Assembly (NCBI GenBank): GCA_040905665.1
Contig: JBBDRD010000029.1
Coordinates: forward strand, 1-64,000
DNA length: 64,000 nucleotides
Reading direction: 5' to 3'
Origin: DASVCN01 sp040905665
GTDB taxonomy: Bacteria; Deinococcota; Deinococci; Deinococcales; Trueperaceae
In this document: positions 1 through 8,263 of the stretch, one piece after another
Layout: each line of letters begins with the position of its first letter
How positions within the stretch are numbered: position 1 is the first letter of the stretch
Notes under the pieces: generated by a model
The model's database searches: none
Seen by the model: the letters and a program-made list of their open reading frames with translations, nothing else
Told to the model about the DNA's origin: nothing
Translations under genes and position numbers: made by a program

Positions 1-691
1 GGACGTCGGCCCCTTCGATCGCCTCGCGGGGATCACGTACGATACTCACCATGGCGCCGCGGGAGCGGGCGCGCTCGAGTGCCTGGGAATCGGGATCGTA
101 ACCGTCGGGACAAGCGATAGTGAGTTCGGTGCCCGCTTGCATCGCAGCGAAGATGTGTGAGTTGCAAACGTTATTGCCGTCTCCTACGAAGGCGACTCGC
201 ACGCCATTCAGGTCGCCGAACACCTCGCGCATGGTGAGGTAGTCGGCCAACAGTTGACAGGGGTGCAGGAGGTCGGAGAGGCCATTCACGACCGGTACGC
301 TAGCGTGCCGGGCGAGTTCGACCAGTGTGGAATGGCCGTAGGTGCGGGCCATGATTCCCTCCACCCAGCGCTCCAGGTTGTGGGCGACGTCGCGAATCGT
401 CTCGCGAACTCCCCAACCGATGTAGTTCTGGGAGAGAAGCACCGAATGCCCGCCCAGTTGGTACATGGCGATGTCGAAGGTCGAGCGCGTCCGCAGCGAC
501 TGCTTCTCGAAGATCATTGCCAGCGTTTTATGCCGCAGCGGCTGAGGCCTTTCGCCGCGCTTCCAGGCCACTTTCAAATCGATCGCGAGGTTAAGCAGGC
601 CGGTGAACTCGTCGCGTGTGAGGTCTTCGAGCGACAGCAGGTCGCGCCCGGTCAGACTTTCGACGGTGTTGAGCGGCAAGGTGGACGACAT
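1..691 (-). CDS. argF: Ornithine carbamoyltransferase, C-terminal part beyond the window
   Basis: Transfers the carbamoyl group of carbamoyl phosphate to ornithine to give citrulline in cytosolic arginine synthesis. The first 230 residues are present and the gene runs off the left edge. Reading the minus strand from the ATG at 691, I see the carbamoyl-phosphate site as EKQSLRTRSTFD (usual form SxRTR), then the stretch QNYIGWGVRETIRD, and the family signature HPCQLLADYLT, which separates it from aspartate carbamoyltransferases. The sequence AGAGGGAG lies about 7 nt before the ATG. The other arginine genes of the window (argG, argH, argA) are 36 kb away, so the pathway is split. Function is well supported by motifs. 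Confidence 0.93.
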   Translation of the reverse strand, partial: MSSTLPLNTVESLTGRDLLSLEDLTRDEFTGLLNLAIDLKVAWKRGERPQPLRHKTLAMIFEKQSLRTRSTFDIAMYQLGGHSVLLSQNYIGWGVRETIRDVAHNLERWVEGIMARTYGHSTLVELARHASVPVVNGLSDLLHPCQLLADYLTMREVFGDLNGVRVAFVGDGNNVCNSHIFAAMQAGTELTIACPDGYDPDSQALERARSRGAMVSIVRDPREAIEGADV

Positions 692-750
692 GGTGAACTC
701 CCTCTACATGCCGGAGGCGCCGGCTAGCGCGCGGATCGCGCACGACGCAG

Positions 751-779
751 ACTCTACCACGCTCTCTACCGCACTTAAA
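751..779 (-). promoter_or_regulatory. Possible argF promoter
   Basis: On the minus strand TTTAAG (779-774) and TAGAGT (756-751) are 17 nt apart, about 60 nt before the argF start. The -35 box is weak. No arginine-repressor operator could be recognised here. Confidence 0.35.
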
Positions 780-785
780 TTCGGT

Positions 786-1955
786 TCAGATTGCGAGCAG
801 GCCCAGGTACCAGGAGAGTAGGGCGTCGCCCAAGAACAGCGTGACCAGCGCTGCCACGACCAGGTAGGGACCAAAGGGAACAACCCGCTCGCCACCTAAA
901 ATCCGGGCCGTGATTCCACCGAGCGCACCCAGAATGAACGACAGGAAGAGCGCCAGCAGCAGCTTCTCGGGGCCCAGGAAAGCACCCATCACGGCGGCAA
1001 GCTTGACGTCTCCAAATCCCATGGCCACCGGCTCCTCGACACTCGTTCCCTCGGCGCTCGTTTCTTCCGCTTCCGATTTTCGACCCTGATCTGCCAGCCA
1101 CCAGAACAGCGCTCCGGCCAGGGCCACCCCGCCGGCTGCTATCAAGCTCCCGCCCAGGGCGGTGAGCGGAGAGACGGTGAACCCCAGTAGTGACAGCGCC
1201 AGGGCCGCCACCCAGAGCGCCAGAAGAAGCGGCTCGGGCAGGCGCAGCGGGCGACGCAACGCCAAGTTGGCGGCGAGCGAGACGACAGCGGCCAAGGCTC
1301 CGGCCTGCCAGCCGGCGAGTGCGCCGGCGAGAGCGGCGATATTCACCTGGTCGAAGCCGAGGGGCCAGAGGCGTTCTCCTGTGTCCCTAAATCGACGCAG
1401 CACCAGCGCGCCGATCCGGTTGACAAGCACCAGTATCCCCGCGCCCAGGGTCGCGCCCGCGACTGCTGAACCGAACGAGGGAAGACCAGCCTGAGGCCCG
1501 TAGAGTATGGGCGCCAGCAGTGCGATCGCCAGTGCCGGCAGGGTGAGAGAGTCGGGTAGCGTGTAGGTGTCAATGTCTATGGCGGCCAGTATCATCAGCA
1601 GCGCGTAGAGTGCAGCCAGCGGAAGGAACGTCCAGCCCGCCTCCAGCGGGGGCCAGCGCCACCAAAGCAGTGCGAAGCCCAGCGCCACGAGCGATTCGAG
1701 CAGCGGATAGCGAAGCGAGATCGGCGAGCGGCAGCTGCGGCAGCTGCCCCCCTGCACCGCCCACGAAAGCACGGGTACGAGCTCTAGCGGGCCCAGCTCA
1801 TGGTTGCAGGCGGGGCAGTGCGAGCCGGGAAAGGCGATAGACTCGCCCTTGGGCAGGCGGTGAACAACGACGTTGGCGAACGAGCCGATGAGCGCGCCCA
1901 ACACGGCGGCGAACAAAATACCGAGTGGAGCGAGGTCGAAGAGGGCGGGGGACAT
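786..1955 (-). CDS. pilD: Type IV prepilin leader peptidase / N-methyltransferase
   Basis: Inner-membrane aspartic protease that cuts and N-methylates type IV pilins and related pseudopilins. The N-terminal cytoplasmic domain shows CPAC near residue 48 and CRSC near residue 72, the zinc-binding cysteine pairs of the methylase part. The two catalytic aspartates fit AAIDIDTYTLPD (near 127) and GFGDVKLAAVMG (near 313). At 389 residues it is longer than the usual 250-290; the extra length is a hydrophobic stretch with several membrane segments between the two aspartate motifs, around residues 165-300. It is divergent from ompH, with 82 bp between starts. No pilin genes are in the window. Confidence 0.93.
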   Translation of the reverse strand: MSPALFDLAPLGILFAAVLGALIGSFANVVVHRLPKGESIAFPGSHCPACNHELGPLELVPVLSWAVQGGSCRSCRSPISLRYPLLESLVALGFALLWWRWPPLEAGWTFLPLAALYALLMILAAIDIDTYTLPDSLTLPALAIALLAPILYGPQAGLPSFGSAVAGATLGAGILVLVNRIGALVLRRFRDTGERLWPLGFDQVNIAALAGALAGWQAGALAAVVSLAANLALRRPLRLPEPLLLALWVAALALSLLGFTVSPLTALGGSLIAAGGVALAGALFWWLADQGRKSEAEETSAEGTSVEEPVAMGFGDVKLAAVMGAFLGPEKLLLALFLSFILGALGGITARILGGERVVPFGPYLVVAALVTLFLGDALLSWYLGLLAI

Positions 1956-2037
1956 GAGACCACCTTGGCGCCTGAAGAATTGGTTTGGATGGGCGACGCG
2001 CAGCTTCTCATAATGCCGGTGTTAGAGTAGTCGCGCT

Positions 2038-2544
2038 ATGAAACGACTCACCCTGATACTCGTATGCGTCGCCGTCATCCTTGGGGTGGCGTCGATCAAC
2101 CTCACCGCCCAGGCTCCCGATACACGGATAGTTTTCGTCAACTCACAGGCCGCGATCGCTGCGCACCCAGCAGGCGACGAGGCGATCGCCCTCGAGGCTC
2201 AGGCTAGGGAAGAGCTATCCGGCATCCAAAGCAGCATTCAGGAGCTCGCCGAGCGGGCCCGTGCCGGCGAGCAGCTGACTGCCGAAGACCAGGAGCGCTA
2301 TCAAACGCTGCTGGCGACTTTGCAGACCGTGCAGCAGCGCTACGAGGCGGAGATCGCCACCGCTGCCGAGCCCGCGGTCACCGATGTCGATCAGACGATC
2401 CGGGCGCTGGCGCAGGAGAACGGCTACTCCATCGTCCTCGACGCCGTCGAAGCCGGACCGCGCGGGACCAACCTGGTCGTCTATGCACAGGAGGGGCTCG
2501 ATATTACCGAGTTGGTAATCGAGCGGATCCAGGCTACGCCCTAA
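2038..2544 (+). CDS. OmpH/Skp-family periplasmic chaperone
   Basis: A 168-residue exported protein: signal peptide at about residues 1-24 ending TAQA, then TRIVFVNSQAAIAAHP, the usual opening strand of OmpH/Skp, followed by a long charged helical part (about 50-115) expected to form the coiled-coil tentacles, and a C-terminal strand region (GYSIVLDAVEAG...NLVVYAQ) typical of the family. Skp-type proteins hold outer-membrane proteins in the periplasm, so this suggests an outer membrane. A TAGAGT box ends 9 nt before the ATG, a little longer than the leaderless spacing seen elsewhere in the window. A good terminator follows. Confidence 0.85.
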   Translation: MKRLTLILVCVAVILGVASINLTAQAPDTRIVFVNSQAAIAAHPAGDEAIALEAQAREELSGIQSSIQELAERARAGEQLTAEDQERYQTLLATLQTVQQRYEAEIATAAEPAVTDVDQTIRALAQENGYSIVLDAVEAGPRGTNLVVYAQEGLDITELVIERIQATP

Positions 2545-2589
2545 ACCGGCCCAACGATGCGGTTCGCCGCGAAGATTACAGTTAGCGAT

Positions 2590-2621
2590 GCGGGTGGCTC
2601 AAGTGGCCACCCGCTTTCGTT
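2590..2621 (+). terminator. Rho-independent terminator after ompH
   Basis: A perfect 9-bp stem (GCGGGTGGC at 2590-2598 with GCCACCCGC at 2606-2614), a 7-nt loop, then TTTCGTT. It lies between ompH and the convergent trmD end. Confidence 0.75.
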
Positions 2622-2657
2622 ATCGATCTGGCTGAAGAGGCGAGGGCGAGGGGATCG

Positions 2658-3404
2658 CTACTCGCCTTCCTTCCGCGCCTCACTTTGGAACTCGCTAAGC
2701 AGCTTCCTGTCCCCATCGTCCAAGGTCACGCGCTCCAGCAGCTCGGGCCGCCGTGCCAGCGTCCTGCGCAACGCCTCGTGGCGTCGCCACTCCCGGACGC
2801 GTGCATGATGCCCGGATAGCAGGATTTCCGGTACGTTCATCCCGTCGAACTCGGCGGGGCGCGTGAACTCCGGGTAGTCGAGCAGACCCGTGGTGAAGGA
2901 GTCCTGGCGGTGGCTCTCCTCATCACCCAGCACGCCCGGTACCAGCCTGGCGGTGGCCTCGATGAGGGCCAGGGCGGCGAGCTCGCCCCCCATGAGCACG
3001 AAGTCGCCTATCGATACTTCGCGATCCACCAGCGTTTCGGCCCGGGCGTCGAAGCCCTCGTAGCGGCCGCAAAGGAGGCAGAGGTGCGATTTGGCGGCGA
3101 GCTCGCCGGCGAGCGGCTGCGTTAGCGGCTCTCCGGCGGGCGACAGTAGGATGACTTCGTCGGGCGGATGTTCGCCGGCCCGCGCTTCGGAGATCGCCCG
3201 CGCTGCAACGTCGACTCTTATTACCATCCCGGCCCCGCCGCCGTACGGCGTGTCGTCCACCTTGTTATGGCGGTCGTTGGCGAAGGCCCGAAGGTCGTGA
3301 ACCTGCAACTCCAGCAGGCCGGCGCGAACGGCGCGGCCCAGCAGGGCCTCCTCGCGCCACGGGGCCAGCAACTGCGGAAACAGGGTGTAGACGCTGTACT
3401 TCAC
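2658..3404 (-). CDS. trmD: tRNA (guanine-37-N1)-methyltransferase
   Basis: Methylates G37 next to the anticodon using SAM, preventing +1 frameshifts. It has the SPOUT trefoil-knot motifs LLCGRYEGFDARAE, SIGDFVLMGGELAAL and VPGVLGDEES, plus DTPYGGGAGMV near residue 51. At 248 residues it has normal family length. The start is a GTG (3404-3402) within a GTGA, and the upstream sequence is an array of such GTGA motifs reaching back to the rimM stop, described separately. It is the last gene of the ffh-rpsP-khpA-rimM-trmD cluster and is convergent with ompH. Confidence 0.97.
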   Translation of the reverse strand: MKYSVYTLFPQLLAPWREEALLGRAVRAGLLELQVHDLRAFANDRHNKVDDTPYGGGAGMVIRVDVAARAISEARAGEHPPDEVILLSPAGEPLTQPLAGELAAKSHLCLLCGRYEGFDARAETLVDREVSIGDFVLMGGELAALALIEATARLVPGVLGDEESHRQDSFTTGLLDYPEFTRPAEFDGMNVPEILLSGHHARVREWRRHEALRRTLARRPELLERVTLDDGDRKLLSEFQSEARKEGE

Positions 3405-3463
3405 GACTGCTGCTTCACGACTGCTTGTTTCACTGCTGTTGGGTTCACTGCTGTTGCTTTCAC
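3401..3463 (-). repeat. Stop-start relay repeat between rimM and trmD
   Basis: Five GTGA tetramers on the minus strand, at 3463-3460, 3448-3445, 3433-3430, 3418-3415 and 3404-3401, spaced 15, 15, 15 and 14 nt. The first contains the rimM stop codon (TGA) and the last the trmD start codon (GTG). The GTG that overlaps the rimM stop opens a 20-codon ORF (MKATAV...VKQQS) without internal stops. Its own TGA is exactly the one overlapping the trmD GTG. The codons in the repeat are less GC-rich than the flanking genes. Whether the mini-ORF is translated is not known. Confidence 0.8.
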
Positions 3464-4002
3464 TGCGGCGGGTCGGCGTCGATCAGGCCGGGCGGCGGTT
3501 CGACGACGAGGACGGCGTGCTGGGCCAGGTGAACATAGGGCGCCCGCAGCGGCAGCATCGCCTGGCCACCTTCGGGGCGCTCCACCATTAGAAGCTCGGC
3601 TCCTGCCACCCCGGTAAGGTCCACGACCGTTCCGAAGGGCCTGCCGTCGACCAGCACCGGTAAGCCTCGCAGGGCGTCGACGTACTGACCCCCGGCCGAG
3701 GGCACGGGCAAAGATTCGCCCGGTGCGAACAGTTGGGCGTTCACGAGTTCGCGTGCCTGGTCGATCCGGCGAACGGTGTTGAACGTGACCAGGATGCTCT
3801 TACCGTGCGACTTCACTTCGCGTAGGAGGTTATTTCCCACCCCTGCGATGAAAACCGCGTCCAGCTCGAAGATGGCCTCGGCTTCGGCAATACCCAGTGG
3901 GCGGAAGTGCAGCGCTCCCGCGAGACCAAAGGTCTTGCCCAACCGTCCCAGGAGTACGTAACCCTGGGGGGGCTCGAGTGCGGTGTCGGAGCGTTGCGCC
4001 AC
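3460..4002 (-). CDS. rimM: 16S rRNA processing / 30S maturation factor
   Basis: Binds ribosomal protein S19 and the 30S head during late assembly. The N-terminal beta-barrel is visible in YVLLGRLGKTFGLAGALHFRPLG (residues about 15-37), with the GxxGxxG-type turn, and the PRC-barrel C-terminal half in GLPVLVDGRPFGTVVDLTGVAGAELLMVE. The length of 180 residues is normal. The start is GTG at 4002-4000, 72 nt after khpA. Its TGA lies in a GTGA motif that begins the repeat leading to trmD. Confidence 0.95.
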   Translation of the reverse strand: MAQRSDTALEPPQGYVLLGRLGKTFGLAGALHFRPLGIAEAEAIFELDAVFIAGVGNNLLREVKSHGKSILVTFNTVRRIDQARELVNAQLFAPGESLPVPSAGGQYVDALRGLPVLVDGRPFGTVVDLTGVAGAELLMVERPEGGQAMLPLRAPYVHLAQHAVLVVEPPPGLIDADPPQ

Positions 4003-4074
4003 TAGTCAGTCACCGATCCCCTGCTTGGGGCCCGGTTCGCTCCGATTCTGTTCATGGCTAAGGAGAGGGGCAGG

Positions 4075-4308
4075 TCAATCGATGAGCTGAACTTCGACCC
4101 GCTGGCTTCCATCTGCCGCCGCTCGCGCCAAGGTGCGCAAGCTGTTGATGATGCGCCCGCCTCGGCCGATAATTCGCCCGGCGTCATCGGGGGCGCAGCG
4201 GATCTCGATACGGATGCCCCGTCCGTCGCGCTCGGCGCCGATGTCAAGCCTGTCCGGCTCGGCAACGAGATTGTGAACGATGAAGGTGACGAGCTCGAGC
4301 GGCGCCAC
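4075..4308 (-). CDS. khpA: KH-domain RNA-binding protein KhpA
   Basis: A 77-residue single KH domain with the GxxG loop as GRIIGRGGRIINSLRTLARA, which binds RNA, and the usual opening LELVTFIVHNLVAEPDRL. Such small KH proteins almost always sit between rpsP and rimM, as here. In Gram-positive bacteria the homologue pairs with KhpB (EloR/Jag) and affects cell division and RNA stability; its role in this phylum is inferred only. It starts at a GTG (4308-4306), 9 nt after the rpsP stop, so translation is probably coupled. Confidence 0.93.
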   Translation of the reverse strand: MAPLELVTFIVHNLVAEPDRLDIGAERDGRGIRIEIRCAPDDAGRIIGRGGRIINSLRTLARAAADGSQRVEVQLID

Positions 4309-4317
4309 GCGGTCGAC

Positions 4318-4620
4318 CTACGCCTGAGCGCCGGAGCGGTACCTGTATCCCTCGGTGCGCTTGGCGCGCACACCCGGAACTTCGACACCGACCTTCTCCA
4401 GGAGGCGCACGGTGGTCTCGGTGGGCTGTGCTCCCTGCGCTAGCCAGTAGCCGGCCCGCTCGATATCGATCTTGAGGGGCTCGGCGGTGGTGTCACGCGG
4501 GTCGAAATAACCCAGCGACTCGATATAGTCGGACGAGCGCTTCTTGCGAGAATCGACGACCACCACACGGTAGTGCGGGTTCTTCTTGGCGCCCACACGC
4601 ATAAGACGAATCTTCACCAT
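4318..4620 (-). CDS. rpsP: 30S ribosomal protein S16
   Basis: A 100-residue S16: VKIRLMRVGAKKNPHYRVVV, SRKKRSSDYIESLGYFDPR and ERAGYWLAQGAQPTETV-like segments are all present. An in-frame GTG three codons upstream (4629) would sit directly on the GGAGGAAG ribosome-binding site. The ATG at 4620-4618 is about 11 nt downstream of that site and gives the standard MVKIRL start, so I chose the ATG. About 170 bp separate it from ffh, longer than the other gaps in the cluster, so it may have its own promoter, but I could not identify one with confidence. Confidence 0.97.
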   Translation of the reverse strand: MVKIRLMRVGAKKNPHYRVVVVDSRKKRSSDYIESLGYFDPRDTTAEPLKIDIERAGYWLAQGAQPTETTVRLLEKVGVEVPGVRAKRTEGYRYRSGAQA

Positions 4621-4789
4621 AACTTCCACTTCCTCCGAAAAGGGCCTGCCGCGGCTAAAGCCCGGCGCCTCAAACTACTCATCCTACATCTTACCCGCTG
4701 CGTCTTGCCACTGGCGTTGTGCAGGCCGCTTGGTCCCCCCTGGCTGCACAGATCAGTCGCGCAACTGTGCGGGAACTATCTGTGAGACC

Positions 4790-6106
4790 CTAACGCCCCA
4801 GCCCCGGTGGCATCCCGCGGCCCTGCGGCCGGCGCCCCATCTGCTTCATCAGCTTCTTCATCTGCTCGAAGTTCTTCATGAGCCGATTCACGTCCTGCAC
4901 AGTCGTACCCGAGCCGGCGGCGATACGTTTGCGGCGGCTGGCGTTAAGCAGCCGCGGCTTGGTTCGTTCCTCGTCGGTCATGCTCGAAATGATCGCCTCG
5001 ACCCTTGCTATCTCGTTCTCGTCCACATTAGCGCCTGCCGGCAGCATTTTGTTGGCACCCGGGATCATCTTGACGATGTCGGTGAAGGAGCCCATCCGTT
5101 TGATCTTGCGCATCTGAGTAAGCATGTCCTGCAGCGTGAAGTCGGTGAGGCTGCGCATCTCCTCGCCGTCGTCGTCGGCCTCCAGCGCCCGTGCTTTCTC
5201 CACCAGGGTGAGTACGTCCCCCATGCCCAGGATTCGCGAAGCGATTCGGTCGGGGTGGAAGGCCTCGAGTCCGTCGATCTTCTCACTCATACCGGCGAAG
5301 AAGATCGGCTTGCCCGTCACGTGCCGCGCCGATAGTGCCGCGCCGCCGCGCGCATCGCCGTCGAGCTTGGTGAGGATCAGGCCGGTGACGCCCACCCGTT
5401 CATCGAAGCTACGCGCTACCGGCAGCGACTGCTGCCCGGTCATGGCGTCGACGACCAGCATCGCCTCACGCGGCTCGAGCGCCCCCTTCAAATCGGCCAG
5501 CTGATCCATCAGGCCTTCATCGATCTGCAGGCGGCCGGCGGTGTCGACAATAACCAGGTCGCGGAAATCGCTCTTGAGGTAGGTGTCGAGCCGTTCCCTG
5601 GTGCGACCGGCCGGCTCGTTGTCCTCGACTTCCAGTACCGGCACGCCGATCTGCTTACCCAGAACCTTGAGCTGGTCGCGGGCCGCGGGACGCTGGGTAT
5701 CGGCCGCTACCAGCAGCGGGCGGCGCCCCTGGCTCTTGTAGCGGTAGGCGAGCTTTCCGGCGGTGGTGGTCTTGCCGGCGCCCTGCAGACCCATGAGCAT
5801 CCAGATGTTGCCGTCGCTGCGCATGTCCGGCTGGGCCGACTTGCCGCCCAGCACTTCGATGAGTTCCTCGTGGACGATCGAGATCACGCGTTGATCGGGA
5901 CGTAGCGACATGAGGGTGTCGGAGCCCACTGCCTTCTCTTGGATCCGTTTGGTGAAGTCGCGAGCTACTTCGAGATTCACGTCGGCCTCGAGCAAGGCCA
6001 CGCGTACCTCACGCAGGGCGGTTTTCACCTCTGCTTCGGTGAGCTTCCCGCGCCCCTTGAGATTATCGAATACCGACTGAAGTCTGTTGCCTAGGCTCTC
6101 GAACAT
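4790..6106 (-). CDS. ffh: Signal recognition particle protein (SRP54)
   Basis: The GTPase of the signal recognition particle, which brings ribosomes making membrane proteins to the translocase. The N domain (about 1-85) carries TALREVRVALLEADVNLEVA. The G domain shows GLQGAGKTTTAGKLA (P-loop), DTQRPAARDQL, IVDTAGRL and TKLDGDARGGAAL. The methionine-rich M domain (about 300-435) ends with MKKLMKQMGRRPQGRGMPP, which binds 4.5S RNA. Length 438 is normal. It heads the cluster with rpsP, khpA, rimM and trmD. Confidence 0.97.
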   Translation of the reverse strand: MFESLGNRLQSVFDNLKGRGKLTEAEVKTALREVRVALLEADVNLEVARDFTKRIQEKAVGSDTLMSLRPDQRVISIVHEELIEVLGGKSAQPDMRSDGNIWMLMGLQGAGKTTTAGKLAYRYKSQGRRPLLVAADTQRPAARDQLKVLGKQIGVPVLEVEDNEPAGRTRERLDTYLKSDFRDLVIVDTAGRLQIDEGLMDQLADLKGALEPREAMLVVDAMTGQQSLPVARSFDERVGVTGLILTKLDGDARGGAALSARHVTGKPIFFAGMSEKIDGLEAFHPDRIASRILGMGDVLTLVEKARALEADDDGEEMRSLTDFTLQDMLTQMRKIKRMGSFTDIVKMIPGANKMLPAGANVDENEIARVEAIISSMTDEERTKPRLLNASRRKRIAAGSGTTVQDVNRLMKNFEQMKKLMKQMGRRPQGRGMPPGLGR

Positions 6107-6208
6107 GTTTTTTCGGCCCCCCTCGGAAGCCGCTCTCCACCCTAACGAATGCGATTGTTGGAAGCAAGCTGGATTCGAACGCGCCGCGAGAAAACGGCTT
6201 CCCGATGC

Positions 6209-6214
6209 TAGACT
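6209..6214 (+). promoter_or_regulatory. Leaderless -10 box of the TPR gene
   Basis: TAGACT followed by 6 nt (CGAGCT) and the GTG at 6221. In Deinococcus species a TANNNT box placed this close to the start codon marks leaderless transcripts. No Shine-Dalgarno sequence is present. Confidence 0.65.
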
Positions 6215-6220
6215 CGAGCT

Positions 6221-7621
6221 GTGCCCCGAGCATGGCTGGCCCTGCTGCTACTCGGCGTCGCCGGCTTCGCATGGTCGCAACAGGATCCCTCTGCGCTGCT
6301 CGACGAGGCGCGAGCTGCCGCTCGCGAGGCCCGCGTCACCTATGAAGTCGATACTCCCGACCAACGACTATGGCGTCAGGCCTTGGAACTCGCGGGGCAG
6401 GCGGAGCGGCTCGATCCAACCAACCTCGAGATCAAGCGGTTCCTGGCGTTGACCCATAGCGAAGTCAACTGGTACGTGCGGGCGCACGAGCTGTGGCTGG
6501 AGTATCTGGACGCCGGAGGTACCCTAGCGCCACAACCGCAAGACGAGGGCCTCTCGGCAGCTTCTGCGTTCGCCGAGGCCGGTAACCAGTTGGGATTCGC
6601 CCGTTATGCGTCTGGCAATACAGCAGCAGCAGTGGGCTATTACCAAACGGTTCTACGTCACGTACCCGACGATCCTGAGGCGCTCTACTGGCTGGGGAGG
6701 CTCAATCTCGAACTGGGCCAGGGGGAGGCTGCGCGCGGCTACTTCGAACGGCTTCTGGCGGAGGAACCCGAGCATCAGACAGCGGGCTTCTATCTGGCTC
6801 TCGTCGACGAACGAGAGCGGGTAGGGGCGGAGGCGAGCCGGGCATATCGCGAGGGCCTGTCCGCTTATGAGGAGAACCGACTGGCCGAGGCCCATGATTC
6901 GTTCGCTCGCGCCGTGAGGATCAACGGCGACTTTGCCGACGCCGCCGCCTGGGCCGGCCGCACGGCGCTCGAGCTCGCTCGCCCGGTCGCTGCCGCGGAT
7001 TACTGGGAACTCGCCCTGCAGCTTCGCCCGAATGACGACAGGGCGCGCTACTTCCTGGAGGTGTCCAACACTCAGGCGCTATGGGGCGTTGCGGCGGGGC
7101 AAGCGTTTTTTCAAGGCCAAGCGGCATACTCGCAGGGTGACATCGAGGCGGCCGCGCAAGCGTTTGCGAGGGCGGTGGAGGCCAATCCGCTAATGGTGGA
7201 CGCCTGGGTGTGGGCAGCCCGAGCCAGTCAGGAGTCGGGGGTACCGGAGGACGCCGTGTACTACTGGCAGGGGGTGCTCGAGCGCCGGCCCAACAGTGAG
7301 CAAGCCAGCTACTTTCTCGAGGTCGCGCGGCAGCAGATCGAGTTCGGAACCGAAGCGGGGCTGGCGTTCGCCCAAGCGGTGCGGCATTACCAGCTGGCCG
7401 AGTTCGACGAGGCGGAATCTGGATTCCGTCGCGCCGTTGAGGAAAACCCTCAGTTCTCCACGGCCTGGGGTTGGCTGGGGCGACTCTACTTCACTCGTGC
7501 AAACTACGAGGAGGCTGCCGAGGCGTACGGGCGTGCATATCAGCTCGAGCCCTCGAACGACGACTACGGCTTTTTTGCCGAAGAGGCGGAGCGGCTTGCC
7601 GTGGAATCGCGGCCACAGTGA
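6221..7621 (+). CDS. Exported TPR-repeat protein
   Basis: A 466-residue protein with a signal peptide (residues 1-19, MPRAWLALLLLGVAGFAWSQ). It contains at least five tetratricopeptide-like helical pairs: around AAAVGYYQTVLRHVPDDPEAL (130-150), GEAARGYFERLLAEEPEHQTA, LAEAHDSFARAVRINGDFADA, IEAAAQAFARAVEANPLMVDA, FDEAESGFRRAVEENPQFSTA and YEEAAEAYGRAYQLEPSNDDY. TPR arrays dock partner proteins, so a periplasmic scaffold is likely; the partner is unknown. The GTG start is set by the -10 box 6 nt upstream. The stop TGA lies in a GTGA, the first of six leading to the gerMN gene. Confidence 0.85.
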   Translation: MPRAWLALLLLGVAGFAWSQQDPSALLDEARAAAREARVTYEVDTPDQRLWRQALELAGQAERLDPTNLEIKRFLALTHSEVNWYVRAHELWLEYLDAGGTLAPQPQDEGLSAASAFAEAGNQLGFARYASGNTAAAVGYYQTVLRHVPDDPEALYWLGRLNLELGQGEAARGYFERLLAEEPEHQTAGFYLALVDERERVGAEASRAYREGLSAYEENRLAEAHDSFARAVRINGDFADAAAWAGRTALELARPVAAADYWELALQLRPNDDRARYFLEVSNTQALWGVAAGQAFFQGQAAYSQGDIEAAAQAFARAVEANPLMVDAWVWAARASQESGVPEDAVYYWQGVLERRPNSEQASYFLEVARQQIEFGTEAGLAFAQAVRHYQLAEFDEAESGFRRAVEENPQFSTAWGWLGRLYFTRANYEEAAEAYGRAYQLEPSNDDYGFFAEEAERLAVESRPQ

Positions 7622-7691
7622 GGCAACAACGGTGAGGCGACAACCGTGAGGCAACAACGATGAGGCAACAACCGTGAGGCCGCAACGGTGA
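7618..7691 (+). repeat. Stop-start relay repeat between TPR gene and gerMN gene
   Basis: Five 14-nt units (consensus GTGAGGCAACAACG) fill 7618-7687, and the sixth copy of the motif, GTGAGG at 7688, is the start of the next gene. Unit one contains the TPR stop codon. Because the period is 14, each GTG (once ATG, at 7660) opens an ORF of five codons whose TGA is the one in the following unit: MRQQR, MRRQP, MRQQR, MRQQP, MRPQR. Each unit also carries GAGG, a Shine-Dalgarno-like core 8 nt before the next start codon. Confidence 0.85.
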
Positions 7692-8215
7692 GGACCATCG
7701 TGCTGCGCGTGGTGGCGCTCTCCGTGCTGCTGCTCCTGGTGCTGGCCGCGGTGCTCACACTGCAGACCATGAGAAGCCTGCCCGACACGCTCATCTACTT
7801 CGTGACGGAAGAGGAGAGCCTCCTTCGGCTGGAAGCGGTCGGACGGCGCAGCAGCGCCGGTAGCGCCGAGGAGCGGGCTCGTTCGGCCGTGGCCGAGCTG
7901 GCGGCGGGGCCCAGCGAGAGCGAGCGTAGCCGCGGGTTGAGTACAGTCGTGCCGACCGAAACGACGGTACGGGGAATAAGAATCTCGAACGGCATACTTC
8001 ACCTGGACCTAGCGAAGGAGTTCGAGTCCGGCGGAGGCAGCGCTTCGATGCAAGGTCGCCTCTACCAACTCTTTTACACGCTCACCCAACCGAGTGGTAT
8101 CGAGGGAGTAGAGCTTTCAGTGGACGGGAACATGGTAGTGGCGTTTGGGGGCGAGGGGATACTCATAGATTCACCCTGGCTGCGTTCACAACACCCTCGG
8201 CTTCCGGTTTGGTAA
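7688..8215 (+). CDS. Membrane-anchored GerMN-domain protein
   Basis: A 175-residue protein with one N-terminal membrane segment or uncleaved signal (residues 5-27, IVLRVVALSVLLLLVLAAV) and a GerMN domain (about 35-165): DTLIYFVTEEESLLRLEAVGR, ARSAVAELAAGPSESERSRGL, ISNGILHLDLAKEF and MQGRLYQLFYTLTQPSGIEGVELSVDG all fit. In spore formers GerMN domains occur in GerM; here spores are not expected and an envelope role is inferred. It begins at the GTG ending the stop-start array and is surely co-transcribed with the TPR gene. Confidence 0.85.
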   Translation: MRTIVLRVVALSVLLLLVLAAVLTLQTMRSLPDTLIYFVTEEESLLRLEAVGRRSSAGSAEERARSAVAELAAGPSESERSRGLSTVVPTETTVRGIRISNGILHLDLAKEFESGGGSASMQGRLYQLFYTLTQPSGIEGVELSVDGNMVVAFGGEGILIDSPWLRSQHPRLPVW

Positions 8216-8263
8216 TCCCGCGCTGTATGGCGGAAAGGAACAGTCCACGGCGGGCGGCGCGGC

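Noticed and set aside
7190..8002. Long open frame on the minus strand over the TPR and gerMN genes
   Set aside because: It runs antisense through two clear genes and the 14-nt repeat; no family features and no start signal. It is a high-GC shadow frame.
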